A stretch of 58,849 bases of DNA from Actinomortierella ambigua (lineage: Eukaryota > Mortierellomycota > Mortierellomycetes > Mortierellales > Mortierellaceae). Location: the NCBI GenBank assembly GCA_016098155.1, contig JAAAJB010000163.1, positions 1-58,849 on the forward strand. The letters run 5' to 3'. Shown piece after piece: positions 11,133 to 24,200 of this stretch; the stretch's first letter is position 1; each line of letters opens with the position of its first letter. The notes below the pieces were generated by a model, which worked only from the letters and a program-made list of their open reading frames with translations, had not been told where the DNA came from and did not search any database. The position numbers and the translations under genes were made by a program.

Positions 11133-12942
11133 AAAAAACAAATGAATAAAATGTAGACAATTTGATCCCAGCCGTTTAAAAAAAGGTTTCGTGTTGAAGA
11201 GAGGGCTATTTTCACCTCCACTCATGCACCCATGCAGCAAGTCTGTCTATTGGAGTGGTTTACAAGGGAAAGGGTATACAGCAGGAGAATAAGAAGAGTA
11301 GAGTGAGGGGGAGAACACAGCACTGGGTACAACTGGAGAATAATACTAAAAAGAAAAAAGAAGGCGAGAGTGAATAGGGTTGCAACGGATCAGATACGGG
11401 TGGTGATGGGTGGTAGTGGTCGTGGTAGGAGGGAGAGACTGCTGGTTTGCTCACTCTATCACACCATTCTTTTCCACTTGCACGTGAAGTCAAAGTTGTC
11501 TGAACTGTCTGTCCTGTGCCTCCTCTTCCCTCTTACTCCCTCATTCCCCTCCCTCCCTCTCTCCCCCCGTACCCCGCATTTTTGGTCTAAACTTCGGTTG
11601 CCAAACCAGGAAGGAGGAGTCATCAGGTCATGGCGACAAACAAAAACGATAAAAATTCTCCACGGTCATACAGATGATTCAAACGCTTCCGTGCAGGTGT
11701 TTGTTGCTTGAACAACGGGAGAACAATAGTAAAACAACAATCATTCAATCAATCATATCCATTCAATCAAAGGGGGGCGTGGTAATGATGGCGAAGAAGA
11801 AAGAGGAGAGATCCCATGATGATCACCATGACCATCAGGATGCTGATGATCAGATACTAGGCAATCGGGAGAAGTAAGTATGTGAGGTCAAGTACAAAGA
11901 AGGAGGGTCTGAGAGGGAAGGCGGGATGGGGAGGGGTGTGGGAAGTGAAGAAGAGTGGAGAACGGAAGGGAGGAAGGGGATGGGATAGTACAACAGGCAA
12001 ATCTACTTGCGAGCCAATGGCAGCACTGATCGAGAATACATATTTTCTTTGCAACTTTACTTTTTTGTAACAGTGCTGTTCCATCATTGTGAGTCGCGAG
12101 GTGATGTGTGTGTCAGCCTGTCCTCTCTATGACCCAGAGCAAAGCAAACACTCTTGCTTCGCCCTCTCTTACACGTTGGTGTGGATGGGAGGATGGTGTG
12201 CACGAGGGTCCCAGCTACGTAGTAGATCGATCGTCTTGATCTCATCCCTCTCCTCCGAACCATGTGTCCGTGGGCACATCAGAAAATTGACAGTCCCCTT
12301 TTTTCCAAGTGGGACAATAATGAACCGACCTCTCCTTTATTTAAACAAGCACGATCGTGCGTGGAGGCGAACAAAGTGACGACAGAATGGAAGACAGAGC
12401 AAGACCGAGGAGAGACAGTCAGACGGACAGACGGACAGACAGAGAGGGATAGACACAGAAGGGGTGGAGAGTGCCATTGTCTCCCACTAGCCCGAGAGCT
12501 TGGTCTTTTTTTTTACAGACTTTTCCCCACACAACGCATATTTTGATCTTATACACATGTGCGTGTAAAAAAGGACTGGCCTCTTTTTTGTCCAGGCACA
12601 TGGGGAGGAGGTACTTTTTGGACTTTTTGTCGCCGTTTCTATTTAAATGAGGTTCCCGTCTCTCATCCATTTGTCACCTTTTTACACCACTTTGCTCCTC
12701 TTCTCCTTGTTTCTTTCTTTCTTTCTTGCATTAACTCCTTCCTCTCCTCTCCTTTCTCCCACCCACCTCTCGCACCTCTCCACTCTTCTCTCCCACTCTC
12801 TACTGCCTCTTCTCTCTCTCTCCCTCTCGCTTCCAGGAACGAGTCGACATTTCTTTTTCACCACCTTACCTACTTCTCCTCACCCCATCCTATCCCCCAT
12901 CCCCCGCCTCCTTCACCTCACGAACATAGACATCATACAATC
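11133..12942 (+). other. Intergenic: twinfilin 3' end and carrier promoter
   Basis: No gene is supported in these 1.8 kb. The first part is twinfilin 3' UTR. From about 12650 to 12940 the sequence is almost pure C/T on the plus strand, including (CTTT)n and CTCTCC stretches, ending in CATACAATCATGG at the carrier start. It is read as promoter and 5' UTR of the succinate/fumarate carrier. Confidence 0.5.
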
Positions 12943-15674
12943 ATGGCTTCACGAGACAGAAAGTCGCCTCTCACCAACCTCATTGCCGGTGGCTCCGCCG
13001 GTTTCATGGAGGCTCTGATCTGCCATCCCCTCGACACCATCAAAGTGCGCATGCAGCTCGCAAAGTCCCGTTCTGGTGCTGCCGTAAGTGATCCTCCTAT
13101 TTGCTGCTGTTTTGCTGTTTGGTTTCACTATTCTTTGCTTTTCTTTTCTCCTTCTCGGGTTCAAGCGAGGTAGGAGGTGAAGAGGATGATCAACAACCAC
13201 CACTACTACTACTACTACCACTACTACCACCAACGCCACCGCCACTTGATGACAACATGGCAAGCTCGGAGGAGAAAAGTCCAAAGAAAAACACACGCAT
13301 ACACACACCTCCCAGAAGACTCCCCCTCATCTCATTGCAGGAGTGAATGGAAGGGGCAGGAATGAGAATGGAGATGACCCGAGTTTACCTCGCCCTCCGT
13401 TCCCCCTGCTGTCTTCGTCGCGAAGAATGGGGGGGGGGGAAGGAGGAGGCGCCTTGTTCGTCAAACAGTGACCTCATGGGCGGGAGAGGGGGAGGAGGGT
13501 TCCCAAGTCCTTTCTGTTATTGCTACGACGCTCTTGGTCGCGGTTTAGTGTGAAGGGCTTTGCCTGTCAGCATACATGTGGGGAAAACTCAAAAAAAAAG
13601 GGAAAGTGAGGGGGTGGGAGGTTCCAGGTTCCGGCTGCAACAGAATAATGTGTCCGGGGTCATTATTCATTTGTGAGACAGAGAGAAAAAAAAAAGTGTG
13701 CGTGCCGTGCATGGTGTCCCACCTCAAGACTTTTCTTTTTTTTCCTCGTGAAGATCTTCTCCCCACACCTGTCACACTCCCTCTCTCTCCCCCTTCCCCC
13801 CCTTCTTCATTCTCGGATCAGCATGCCAAAGCAGCAAGAGGGGAGGACAAGAAGAAAGGGAGAAGTGCTGGTGTGTCGACTAAAGAAGATGATGAAAAAA
13901 GGACTGAGAAGGCGAGTATTTCTCGGGATCTCCTCTCTCTACTTCCGGCTATATTCATCCCCCCCCCTCCTTTCCCCTTGATGGATGACTCCGTGGGCAT
14001 GATAATCTCGCAAAGTGGCTAATTGTGTGCGAGTGAGTGTTTTTTTTTTGTTTGCATATACGAGGGTTGTGTCTGTACCACAAAGCAGGTTTCATCTTGG
14101 AGAAACGTTTTTTTTTGTTTGCTCGGGTGCACGTACAAAGTATCCAACAAACACATCTACTATAGAGTCGATCGGCTGGAGTTGTTGTCTCCGTGTTCTG
14201 ACACCTTTAGTGTCTCTGAGTTGTCACTCTTTCGTCTAACATGATATTGACGTATTGTTCGTTCTTTTTTTTCTTTCTCGATTGATATTAGGCTCCATCG
14301 TTCGTGTCGGTTGGTCTGAAGATTGTGCAAAAGGAGTCGCCATTGGCGCTGTACAAGGGTCTTGGTGCCGTGACGGCCGGCATTGTGCCCAAGATGGCGA
14401 TCCGCTTCACCACCTTCCAGTTTTACAAGGACTGGATGGTCGACAAGGATGGCAAGGCTTGGAAGCTCAACAATTTGTGGGGTAAGTGCGCAATCACCAA
14501 AAGGGCTTGGGCTGACATTGAACTTTTTTTTTTATTTGGATGTCGTTTCCTATTGGACGTGCCTGGAATATCCACCCCCACTTTGGCCCCCCTCCCCAAC
14601 CCCCCTGCTGTTGGAGGTAGGGGAAGGGAGGAGCAAAGAGTGCGCGCTCAGGATATGGCCGCCGTCTCTATTTTTTTCTTTCTACCTTGATCACCACCAC
14701 CACTCCTCCTAGTCCAGTCTCTGCTATGCGGATGGGGGGATGGAAGAGGACAAAAACGGCCGTTCTAGAGAGGCAGTTGGAGGGGAGGAGTGTGCAGCCA
14801 GGTCCTCAATTGTGGGAGAAAAAAAAATAACGCCTCTTTGGCCGTTTGCCCTGCAGAAGGCTAACCTCTTATTTTTTTTCCTCTGCTACCCAAAATTTTA
14901 CATTCTCTCCAACTTTCCCACGATCCTTTTTCTCTCCCCTCCTACGTTGGAAAACATTATCCTTCATCACCTCGGTCGGACAAACCCCTTCATGAATATT
15001 TGAACTTACCAACCCCAACCAAACATCGGCCCATACATACATTCCCCACCATCACCCGCTTATGACTAATAGCTGGTCTGCTGGCCGGTGTCACTGAGGC
15101 CGTCCTGGTCGTGACGCCCATGGATGTGGTCAAGATCCGTCTGCAGGCGCAGCGTCACTCGATGGCAGACCCTCTGGACATTCCCAAGTACCGCAACGCG
15201 GCACACTGCGCCTACACGGTGATCCGGGAGGAAGGCTTTGGCGCACTGTACCGCGGTGTGGCGTTGACCTCGCTTCGTCAGGCAACGAACCAGGCGGCCA
15301 ACTTCCCGACCTACCACTTCCTGAAGGGTCAGTTGCAGACGATGCAGAACGTGAAGGAGCTGCCCGGATACCAGTCGGCGATCATCGGCTGTATCTCGGG
15401 TGCCATGGGTCCCCTTGTCAACAACCCGATCGATATTGTCAAGACCCGTGTCCAAAAGACCCCCAACCCTGAGGGTCTGACGGGCTGGGTCCGCTTCAAG
15501 GACGTCACGGGCTCCATCCTGCGTAACGAGGGCTGGCGCGCCTTCTACAAGGGCGTCACGCCGCGTGTGCTGCGTGTTGCTCCGGGTCAGGCCGTGACCT
15601 TTGCCGTCTACGAGGCAGTCTCGCAATGGCTGGACAACAACTCGGACAAGTTTAAGCTTGCCATGGCCAAGTAA
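12943..15674 (+). CDS. sfc1: Mitochondrial succinate/fumarate carrier
   Basis: Exons are 12943-13083, 14292-14481 and 15073-15674, giving 310 aa, the normal size of a mitochondrial carrier. It exchanges cytosolic succinate for matrix fumarate across the inner membrane, linking the glyoxylate cycle to gluconeogenesis on acetate or fatty acids (yeast Sfc1/Acr1). All three carrier signatures are present: HPLDTIKVRMQ, TPMDVVKIRLQ and NPIDIVKTRVQ. GLGAV, IPKMAIRF-like VPKMAIRFTTFQFY, SLRQATNQAANF and the end VLRVAPGQAVTFAVYE match the Sfc1 subfamily rather than citrate or ADP/ATP carriers. The ATG at 12943 has a good context and starts MASRDRK before the first repeat. Introns 1 and 2 (1208 and 591 bases) are long for this window. 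A 3' UTR with A-rich signals follows. Confidence 0.92.
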
Positions 15675-16360
15675 AAGAAACCAATAAGAGAGAAAAAGAA
15701 AAAGATAAAAAAAAAAAAAAAAAGCAAAATACCTTTTCTCACCCTCCCTTTCGTTCTATCCATGTCATTCATCCTGTGTCCTTTCGTTCATCATTTTCAC
15801 ACAAAGTCGCTTTATAAAATAAAAAACAAGCAATCATTGTATAGACATTCAAGATGCGAGGAAAACGTTTAAATATCTCACTTTAATTGGTATGTGCTTC
15901 TTCCTGCAGAGCTGGACTCCCTGTACCCTTGAGGATCTTAGAGTGCAACCCGCCAGATGCACGAGCATCTTCATCTTTGGTAGGCAGCTCGGCATCGGGG
16001 AAGGTACCGATTCACACTGCTGGCGATGTGAATGCTGCAGTTGTCGTACTGAAGGATGAAAGTTATCAAGATCCTGTTCTCCGTTAGTCTCGGCTGGCAA
16101 CCGGATAATCACGTAGAACAGTCTCGTAGTGATTCGGCATTCATGTTATCTTTCGACCACAATAGAGATTCCCTGGGCCCGCGTGCGGCGATACATAAAA
16201 TAGCTATTACTGGAGATCGAGCTCTAATTACGTCCCCATATCATGATTCGTCCATCGCGGCCGCTACGCCTTTTGCTTAAAGTGACTCTGACGACGGCAC
16301 CTGTGATAAAGCTCACAAGAATCAAAGAGAGAAACAGAAAGAGGAGAGAGAGAGAGAAGA

Positions 16361-16399
<39 letters not shown>

Positions 16400-18407
16400 A
16401 TTTTCATGAACTTTTATCACAATACCGATGTTCTCGCCGGCTGCTGTTGACTACTGTGGCTCAATATGAGGAAAGGTTGCGGAACGGAAAGAGCCAAAAA
16501 GATCACCCGCACTAAGACTTGTAAACGTCAAGGTTACACACCACTTGAGAAATCCTTGAACACCCGTGCTCTTACCTGCAAACTGCAAGAAAAAAAAACT
16601 TGTAAAAAAACGAACTGAAAAGAAGGCTGGTTGAAGGAAGCAAGGACACGACACCAGCGAAAAAAAAATGATGTTAGAGTAACAACCTTCATCACGGATA
16701 GTGCGAGTTCCGCATAAAAAATGCAAAGAGAGGACCATTGGTCCATGGTGACATTCTCCATCTCAACGCCCCTGCTGAGAAGAGACACTCGGGCCACTAT
16801 GGGATGGCGAGGTGGTTCGTGCAAAGTCGTACGATGGAGAAACGTCTGTGGATCCAAGAGCCTCAGGATCAAAGTCTTTGTTGAGGGAAATTACCTGGTG
16901 TGCTTGTGTGAGTATGAATGTGTCTGTTGTGAAAGTGATTGTATATGGGTGTGGATGAGTTCCTTTTTCGCGGGTTAGTCATCAAATAACAAGAGCGATT
17001 CAAATCTACGAGCCGGCACCTAGGAGTGGACGCACAGGGTCAAAAAAATACTTCTTGGTATGTTTCCGACCTTTGATATCGGACGCCAACCAACCGTCAC
17101 TGTAACCGACGATGACCCGCAGACAGTGCGAAACGGAGGAAGAGGACAGCCCTCACGTTTGGGAGTGCTCTACGACATGGGGGGGGGACCAGTGCCGCAT
17201 ATGGGACGATACCATCACGATGCTCAGAACATGAGGCAACGACACCACTGCCAAAGCCAACAAAGGACCGACGGCGGAAGCGCGACGCTGGTGCAGCGGA
17301 ACCCGCGGCCGACGCAGGCCATGTTGGGCACCTTTGCTATTCACCGACGCACGGCGACATCTCCGGCAGCCTGTGCTTCATCCATGGAACAGTGGGACAT
17401 TGATATCAGAGAGGGGTCCATAGCAAATGTCCATGCTACCATTGGACAAATGGTCAGTTCCTAGCCTGTATTGTAGGATAATGTCAAAGCGGCTCATTAA
17501 AAACCTCATTCAACTCTACCAAACGACGCAGTTGACGCCAGCAAAATCAGCCACCAGTTTGTTCGTTTCCTGGAAGAGAAGGCATTCGAGAAGGAGGCGC
17601 GAGGCGACGGCTGAGTAGCAACGTTCGAATGACGCTGTATCCAAGATCCAGCGGTATGGGACCAACACTAACTTAATGGTTATGGTTTTCATCACCCACT
17701 AGACACCTTCTACTACGAAGGCGATATGTGCCACAAGACGGACAGCACAGGCAAGCTCATGGCGTCTCAAAATTCTTCCTAGTGCTCCGTCATTTTTTTT
17801 CTCCGAACACTTGCAACCTCCCCCTCCCCTGCAAATCATCCTGTTGAATAGTGAAGCGCAGAGAGACAGACAGAAAGAGTGGGCATACATGTCTATCGTC
17901 AAAATGCATAGTACAATCGAACGCCTAAGCTCACTGTGCAAGATATTCACTTTCACAGCGTTCAAATTTGCAACAAGAGGGTCAGGAACCATATCGATTT
18001 GTGGCTTAGTCCATCTGGGCAACTCCAAGTCTCCAACACTACGGACGCGTGACAAGTGGCAAGTTTTGCGGTGAGGCGATTCTCACATTATCCTGGTCCA
18101 CGCACCATAAAAAAAAATCCCTTTCTCACCTCAAATTGCCACATCCTGTCGTCGACATCCATCGTTGCAACAACCTGCTAAGGTAATTTGAGTTTCAATG
18201 TCATTTTTAGCAATGCTCCCAGCGTGTCCGTGAGGGTGGGACTATAAAGCTATCACGCTATTAGTCCATACGGGTGGTGCCTCTCAGCCGCTGTCCAGGA
18301 ATCCTCCGCACCTGGTTATGCTCATTGTCAAACATCTGATGCCTCACGGATGCAGGCGGAGAGGGGAACAACTAATCATTTTTTTAGTCTTGCTTTAGTC
18401 AATTAGA
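15675..18407. other. Gene-poor tract with decayed ORFs
   Basis: No intact gene is recognised. Weak open stretches occur at 15849-16112 (-), 17060-17464 (+) and 17525-17610 (+; ISHQFVRFLEEKAFEKEARG looks protein-like), without family signatures or good splice partners. They may be debris of genes or elements. A CT/AG hairpin lies at 16320-16402. Confidence 0.4.
16320..16402. repeat. AG/CT microsatellite hairpin
   Basis: An AG-rich run is followed by a (CT)n run. The outer 12 bases on each side (16320-16331 and 16391-16402) are exact reverse complements, so the block can fold into an imperfect stem of about 35 bp. Confidence 0.8.
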
Positions 18408-18874
18408 ATGAAGTCCTTTGAAGACTATGTCATTGAAGACATTCACAACCATGCGAACTTCGAAACGCAATATACGTGTTTCACAGCGTATGTTGGAAGT
18501 GGAAGGCGACGGCAGCGAGGAGATGCAGCAGCCAAGCAGTTCGTCATAAGCCAAGCGGACCTCAGGATCATGTACGATGAGTTATTGCTGCAGCGCACAT
18601 CTGGAATGGCACGCAAATCAGCTAGCACGATTATCAACAGCTCGATTGGAGCATATACAAACGGTGAGAAGCGATTACATGAGCTGGCATGTGCTGAAGA
18701 ATCATGAAAACAACAGCTGACACAAGCTTTATAGATGTCAATCAAGCTATCGAGAGCGAATCAGCTATTCGTAGTAAGCTTTCTGGAAATGAGGTCATCA
18801 TACAGAGAGCTATCATTGGAACACAGCACACGGATACTAGAGAAAGATCCTATGCTCTTTTCCTTCCTGTCTAG
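18408..18874 (+). CDS. Hypothetical small two-exon gene
   Basis: Exon 18408-18663 ends at a GTGAGA donor and exon 18735-18874 follows a TATAG acceptor. Splicing keeps frame and gives 131 aa starting MKSFEDYVIEDIHNHANFE and ending RSYALFLPV. Composition is balanced and there is no low complexity. The second exon is open only in the frame set by the first, which supports it being real. No domain, signal peptide or membrane segment is recognised. The frame also stays open a few codons upstream of the ATG, so the first listed exon could be internal to a longer gene. It could equally be a remnant. Confidence 0.35.
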
Positions 18875-19082
18875 CCTTCACACCACTCTCCTGCCTTCGC
18901 AGCCGCCTACTCACTATTGGTCGCCTCCATTGTATACTGACTCACACATTCTCGCGCACACCCACACATTCTCGCGCACCCGCAATCACTCAAAGGTAAT
19001 CTACTCTGGATCTCAGAATCTCACCTTGCTATGCATCTGGGCACGAAGACTGATTGCACACCCCTCTCAAAAATGGCTGGTG

Positions 19083-19235
19083 CTTTCTTAGCTTGGCTCC
19101 TGCTTAGCTCTGCGGCGGGAGGGCGGATTGTGGAGTCTTGACTGGGGTGCTTAATCGGGTTGGGAATGTTAAAACGCGCTACCACTGGTTCTTTCTTAGC
19201 TTGGCTCCTGCTTAGCTCTGCGGCGGGAGGGCGGA
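19083..19235. repeat. 45-bp perfect direct repeats
   Basis: Bases 19083-19127 and 19191-19235 are identical over 45 bp (core TAGCTTGGCTCCTGCTTAGC) and start 108 bp apart. The segment between is unique. This may be a small segmental duplication or an element end. Confidence 0.9.
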
Positions 19236-20742
19236 AAGTGGAGTGAAGCTTGTTAGATCGGCATCAAATCAATTGTCCTATTCAATTATGGCTAGATGCT
19301 AATTTCCTTTCTCATTACATATTATTTTACTATTGCAAGCGTCAGTAGGATATCATGGATTCTAAAGCTATAACAATATCGCTGGACAGCGACGACATCA
19401 CTGTTTCTCGGCCAGTTGCAGCCTTGGCATGGTTCCGAAAGAAGCCTCAGGAGAGGGCCTCAGTATAACTGAATTTTCTGATGAGCTTGGTTATATACGC
19501 GAGTAGGATGCTCACGAAGCTTTCATGTACCCGCTTTTTTTGACCGAAATACCACGGTTAGCCAGCCAGAGAGTAGGAGATGTGGCGTCGTAACGAAGGC
19601 GCGAATTTCTAGGCCTCGCGTATGACGGAGTACAAAATTGAAGTCTCAACAAAAAGGACAGCAGGAAACCTTGTAGACAGAAGTGACAGAAGTGAGCTCT
19701 TGACCGAAAGGTTACTTCAAAAGCCTCTTCAAGATGCTACTAGTAGACCTATAAAGTATCTCTTTTTTCTTTGATCGTAGTAGAGTTGCTTTCGCAAGAG
19801 CCCCATGTCTTATCCTTAAGATGGAAGTTTTTATTTTCTCAAAGACAGGGATCTAAACATTCCAGCCTCGTCTTCCGGGCCAACAACTCCTAGCGACGAA
19901 AGGTGCTCTATATGGATGGCTTTGAATTGGTGGTGACCAATCTTCTTGTTCACAGCGGCTGTCTCCATCATCCGCGTTAGCAATTGTGGTACGCTTTTCT
20001 CAGAAGCCATCTGTCCGGCTAGCGCTACATGTCCTAAAGACGTTGGCGACGAGCTTTAGAGATTTGGGGGGGGGGGTGTTGACGAGCACCAGGGTGTGTT
20101 TCTCTGATGTATGTCTGTCACTATATCTGTATCTCGTCGCAAAAGATGAAATAGAGACGTGCTCGGCGTCGCCTTCCGTAGTTGCCCATTGATGTGGTCT
20201 GTGTCCATCCTGCGAGCGAGGTGCTGTAGAAGATCTATTCGCTTCAGAAAGTGTGATAGGAAAACAAGTGTCGGTGCATAAATTGACTGTACAAGACCTA
20301 CTGTAAATAAAACCAGAGCGTGCGAGGTTCCTCCGTCTCGCACTGTCTGTGGGTCATAGTTGGTTACAGTGGCGGCAGTTGGTGGGAAGTTGCTCTTGTT
20401 ATTTCATCTTCAATCTCGTAGTGGTCTGAACAATCTCTGGGTCGCGTCGGTGGACTTGAGTGTCACTGTCACTTTGGCGGTGAATGTCCGTGTTCCCCCT
20501 TCGCAACTGCCCCCTTCGCAACTGCCACCTCCTGCGGTCAACCAGCAGCCACCTGCTGACCCTCTTCCCTCGCTACCTGACGACACCAAGCACGGCAACT
20601 TGATGACTGTCCCTCAAGCAAACCAGAAATCCGCAGCGTATCGCAACCCGACGATCACGCAAAAGGCTTTGTACCAGCCCGCGTTCAGGTTCCGCCACGA
20701 TCTGAAGACCCGCAAGACCTGTTGATCCTCAAGAAGGAGTCT

Positions 20743-20746
<4 letters not shown>

Positions 20747-20778
<32 letters not shown>
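20747..20778. repeat. (CT)n microsatellite
   Basis: Sixteen or so CT units occur just after the end of the Pro/Gln-rich open frame. Confidence 0.9.
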
Positions 20779-20781
<3 letters not shown>

Positions 20782-21100
20782 GGAGCCCACCACCCTCATA
20801 TTCTAGATATCTTGCTAGAGAGACTACGGCAGGCTTGAACCTGTCTTAACATGTTGTAGTATACAGCGCACATCTGGAGTCACCCAGGGCATAGCCGATA
20901 TGACTATCGTTAAAAGCAGCTACCTGTGCAAAATGTCATGATGAAAGATCCCTTTATTAATGGAAGGTTGGCACTCCAGTTGCATGAACTGAACCTCCTC
21001 TTCGAGACAGCGGGGCTCTTCAAGGCTGCATTTCGCTCTGGTGTCCCAAGAGTTGGAAAAAGCTCTTCATTTAGTGGCACTTCTCTTTTGTTCTCAAGGC

Positions 21101-24100
21101 GATCATTGGCAACATTGATGAGCGTTTGAACTTGGAAAAGGGGGGAAAAAATCGAAGTCCAGATCCACCTCGGTCAAACGCGCCGGTAACTTGACAGTCG
21201 ACAAATGGACGTGAACAATGATGTTATCAACCTTGGTGCCTAAAAAAAAGGTGACATCGCGTCCTACGGTCTGGAAGGTCAAGAGCGGAGGTCCCTGTAT
21301 CAGGGTGTTGATCGAGACAATCCTTGGAAAAGATTGCCAGGCGGAGGGTATCCGTATTGACAGCCGCTGTTTTTGGTTGAATTCCTTTGAGTTCGCCATA
21401 GAATATTTCTTTTTTGCTCCCTGTCTGTCCAAACACATCCGGTTGACGAGACTGCCCATCTTGCTGAAGTTGGGTTTTCCTGGTCTTGCCTACTGAGGTG
21501 CAAGCATTGGCACTAGAAATAGAATAAAACAGCAAGGTTCTGTTAGGCATACAATCACTTTCATAACAGAGAATATGTGCAACAGTTGAAGAAGGCCTTA
21601 CCATGTAAACTTGATCTTGTGTTGCAGAGCCATGATCTCATTCAAGATCGGCCCAACTACAGACATCAAACAATCTGACTCGGACACCAGAGTGGTCCGA
21701 TTGTTGTACTGGCGAAACACATGCAAAGCAATGAAAAGGATCGAGGTGATATTTTTTTTCCTTGCACTCTGTATACGACGAAAAGATCGCCTCTACAATT
21801 GGCTCAGTATCGACTGCTTCAACTGGATAGCAAGGAGCAACAAAATGGATGGACATACGCTATCTCATCAACATAATTGTGATCGAGAACAGACTTGGCC
21901 TTCGCTAATTCGTAAAGCGCTGTCACCCGAGGACCCCAGTCATATCGCATCTGGGGCTTGAACTGGTGCAATGGGCGATCCTTGGCCCATGCATGCAAAC
22001 TGCGACCGTTACGAAGACTACCAAGGAGGATGTCCTGCAACGAACCAGCAGATTTAAAAAAGGCATCGGCTTCCAGCTCAAAAGCCTTATTAAAGTCTGG
22101 TGGAGAAGATGGTAAGAGGATCGACTGCTCGGGAGAGTATGGAGATGAGCCCTCGCCAACGACTGACCTATGGCGGCTTAAAAGATTCGGCGATGGACCG
22201 AGAGTGATATCCAGTGATGATCCTAGCATAGACCAAAGACAAAATTTCTTAGAACCAAAGCTCAATGTACAAGGCTCCATCTCAACCAGATATAGTAGTA
22301 CATACCATTAGCTGTGTCATCATCATCATTGGAAGAAAACAAAGATGGGGATGTCCTATCCACTTTGGTGCGAGCCTTTTTTTTGAACCGGAATATCTTG
22401 CCTGTCATAAAGTCTGTCGGCTTTGCGGTTGCTGGTTCCTACGCTTTTATTTTCGGCGTTTGATGGGTGCAAGTTGTCTTTCAGCAAATTCGCAGAGGAA
22501 GACGCCGCGTTGACGGCCATATGGTCCGACACAACTTGAAAGGCAAAGAAAGAAACCAGGAAGGCGAGCTGCTTCTTGCCATGCTCTGATTCACAGTACC
22601 GGAGCAAGGCATGAGCAGACGACTTCAAAGGAAGTGCCTCCAACTGGACATCCGATGCTGTGGGGGTGGAGCTCGTGAACAACTCAATTACCGAAACAGC
22701 CTTTTTGTTGTGAGCGAACGAACCAAGGATGTCCCTCTTCGCGAGAAGAAAGATTTCCAGGATTGTAACGTTCTCATTGAAAAGCTGAGCGGAAGGTGCC
22801 TACGACAAGGGCGAGCGGCGGCGGAGGACAGTGATGGCCCCCCTATGCTTGAAATCACATGGATTTGAGCCGTGGGACCTGAAAAATGGAAGCGGGAAAA
22901 AAAGTTGCTGTCGAGTCAGCTCAAAGTCAACGCAAGCTCAAGTTGAGTGAAAACCTATTTGTGAAATATTCAACATACCGCCGTAAATAAGACCGTACGC
23001 TCGGAAGAACTCAACTATGCTCTGGTCCTTTCCAGAGCGTCTATCCCTAAACATATCGTGAAGCTGGCATGCCTGTACTTCTTGGCGGAAGGGCCCCAAT
23101 TTCTTACTCCTTTGATACTCATCCCATCCGACTTGGACGTCCCAAACATTCTGAGGGATCCATCAGACTTGGAGTCCAGCAATTCACGCACTGCCTCTTT
23201 CGTCGAATTCGGCCCTACTGAATCAAACTCGGTGCTCTCTTCCAATCATCAAGGTGATACATTGAAGAACATGGTATCCAGAACACCCCAGGCTTGGCTT
23301 CGCCCAAAATACTCCAGGGGCGCGTCAGACGTGAATACTGAGAATGGCGTTGTATAATTGGCAAACGCTGCTGCGGGAATACCAACTTTGAGCAGTAGAA
23401 CAAGAGATGAAAATGACAATAATCTCCTGTTGCTCCAGTGCTTGATTCAGCTGCTTCCTGTATGGTTTGCTTTTCCACTTCTTTTGAAGAGCCAGTCCTG
23501 TTCTCTAATCATACGGGAAATAACCATCGTAGACCAAACCGCGCGCGCCCGTCTCTTGTCGTCAAATCCCTCATAAAAGTCCTCCGCGTCGAAGTCCTAT
23601 GGATTTTTTTCCTCCATTGTCAGGAGCAAAATCCATCCTATCGTAGCTATTGTAGACGTAGAATGTGTTAGTGTTGCCGTGTTTTGTATTGAAGGAAAGA
23701 GTGAGGACTGCCAAAGGTGTATCCCACGTTAGGCCGATTGGACCTTGCCAAGGTTTGCACGACGCTCTGTACTCTCCGGGGAACCATAGTAACACCTGCG
23801 CGAACCTCTTGCAATTAACGAGTCGCTGACCAAGCCGATAGGTACGAGTACCACATCTGTTCAAATGGTAGATCATGCCAGACGCCCAGACTTCAGAGAA
23901 GAGGTGGGCCGGTTCGAAGAGCAAGAACGTGGGAATGTGAGACCGATTGGACCTAGCCAGGTTTGCACGGCGCTCTGTACTCTCCGGAGAACCATAGTAA
24001 CACCTGCGCGAACCTCTTGCTATTAACGAGTCGCTGACCAAGCTGATGGGTACGAGTACCACATCTGTTCAAACGGTAGATCATGCCTGACGCCCAGACT

Positions 24101-24200
24101 TCAGAGAAGAGGTGGGCCGGTTCGAAGAGCAAGCACAAAGAATGGAAATGAGCAGGTAGCGTAAAGCATGATTTACTGACCTTGCTCAACCGGAACGGGG
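21101..24200 (-). pseudogene. Remnant of an unidentified multi-exon gene
   Basis: Several minus-strand stretches read like real protein but sit in different frames with stops between them. Examples are FDDKRRARAVWSTMVISRMI (about 23570-23500), DQSIVEFFRAYGLIYGG (about 23030-22980), LPLKSSAHALLRYCESE (about 22640), and ALYELAKAKSVLDHNYVDE (about 21920-21860). I could not join them into one open model. They probably derive from one or two decayed genes and no family is recognised. Part of the region is tandemly duplicated (23734-24133). Limits are approximate. Confidence 0.3.
23734..24133. repeat. Tandem duplication, period 209 bp
   Basis: Segments 23734-23925 and 23943-24133 are about 95% identical, with a short unique spacer. 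On the minus strand both copies encode nearly the same peptide, including FEPAHLFSEVWASGMIY and RCGTRT. Most differences are single substitutions, so the duplication is fairly recent. Confidence 0.9.

Larger units (their letters stand above)
18875..21100. other. Gene-poor tract with direct repeats and a CT microsatellite
   Basis: No recognised gene. A 38-codon ORF begins at 19355 (MDSKAITISLDSDDITVSRP) without further support. An open frame at 20360-20725 (+) is Pro/Gln-rich and includes a tandem CCCCCTTCGCAACTG pair; it resembles nothing known to me. Confidence 0.4.

Noticed and set aside
24105..24133. GGTTCGAAG resembling a tRNA B box
   Set aside because: It occurs in both copies of the tandem duplication within coding-like sequence and has no matching A box or cloverleaf.
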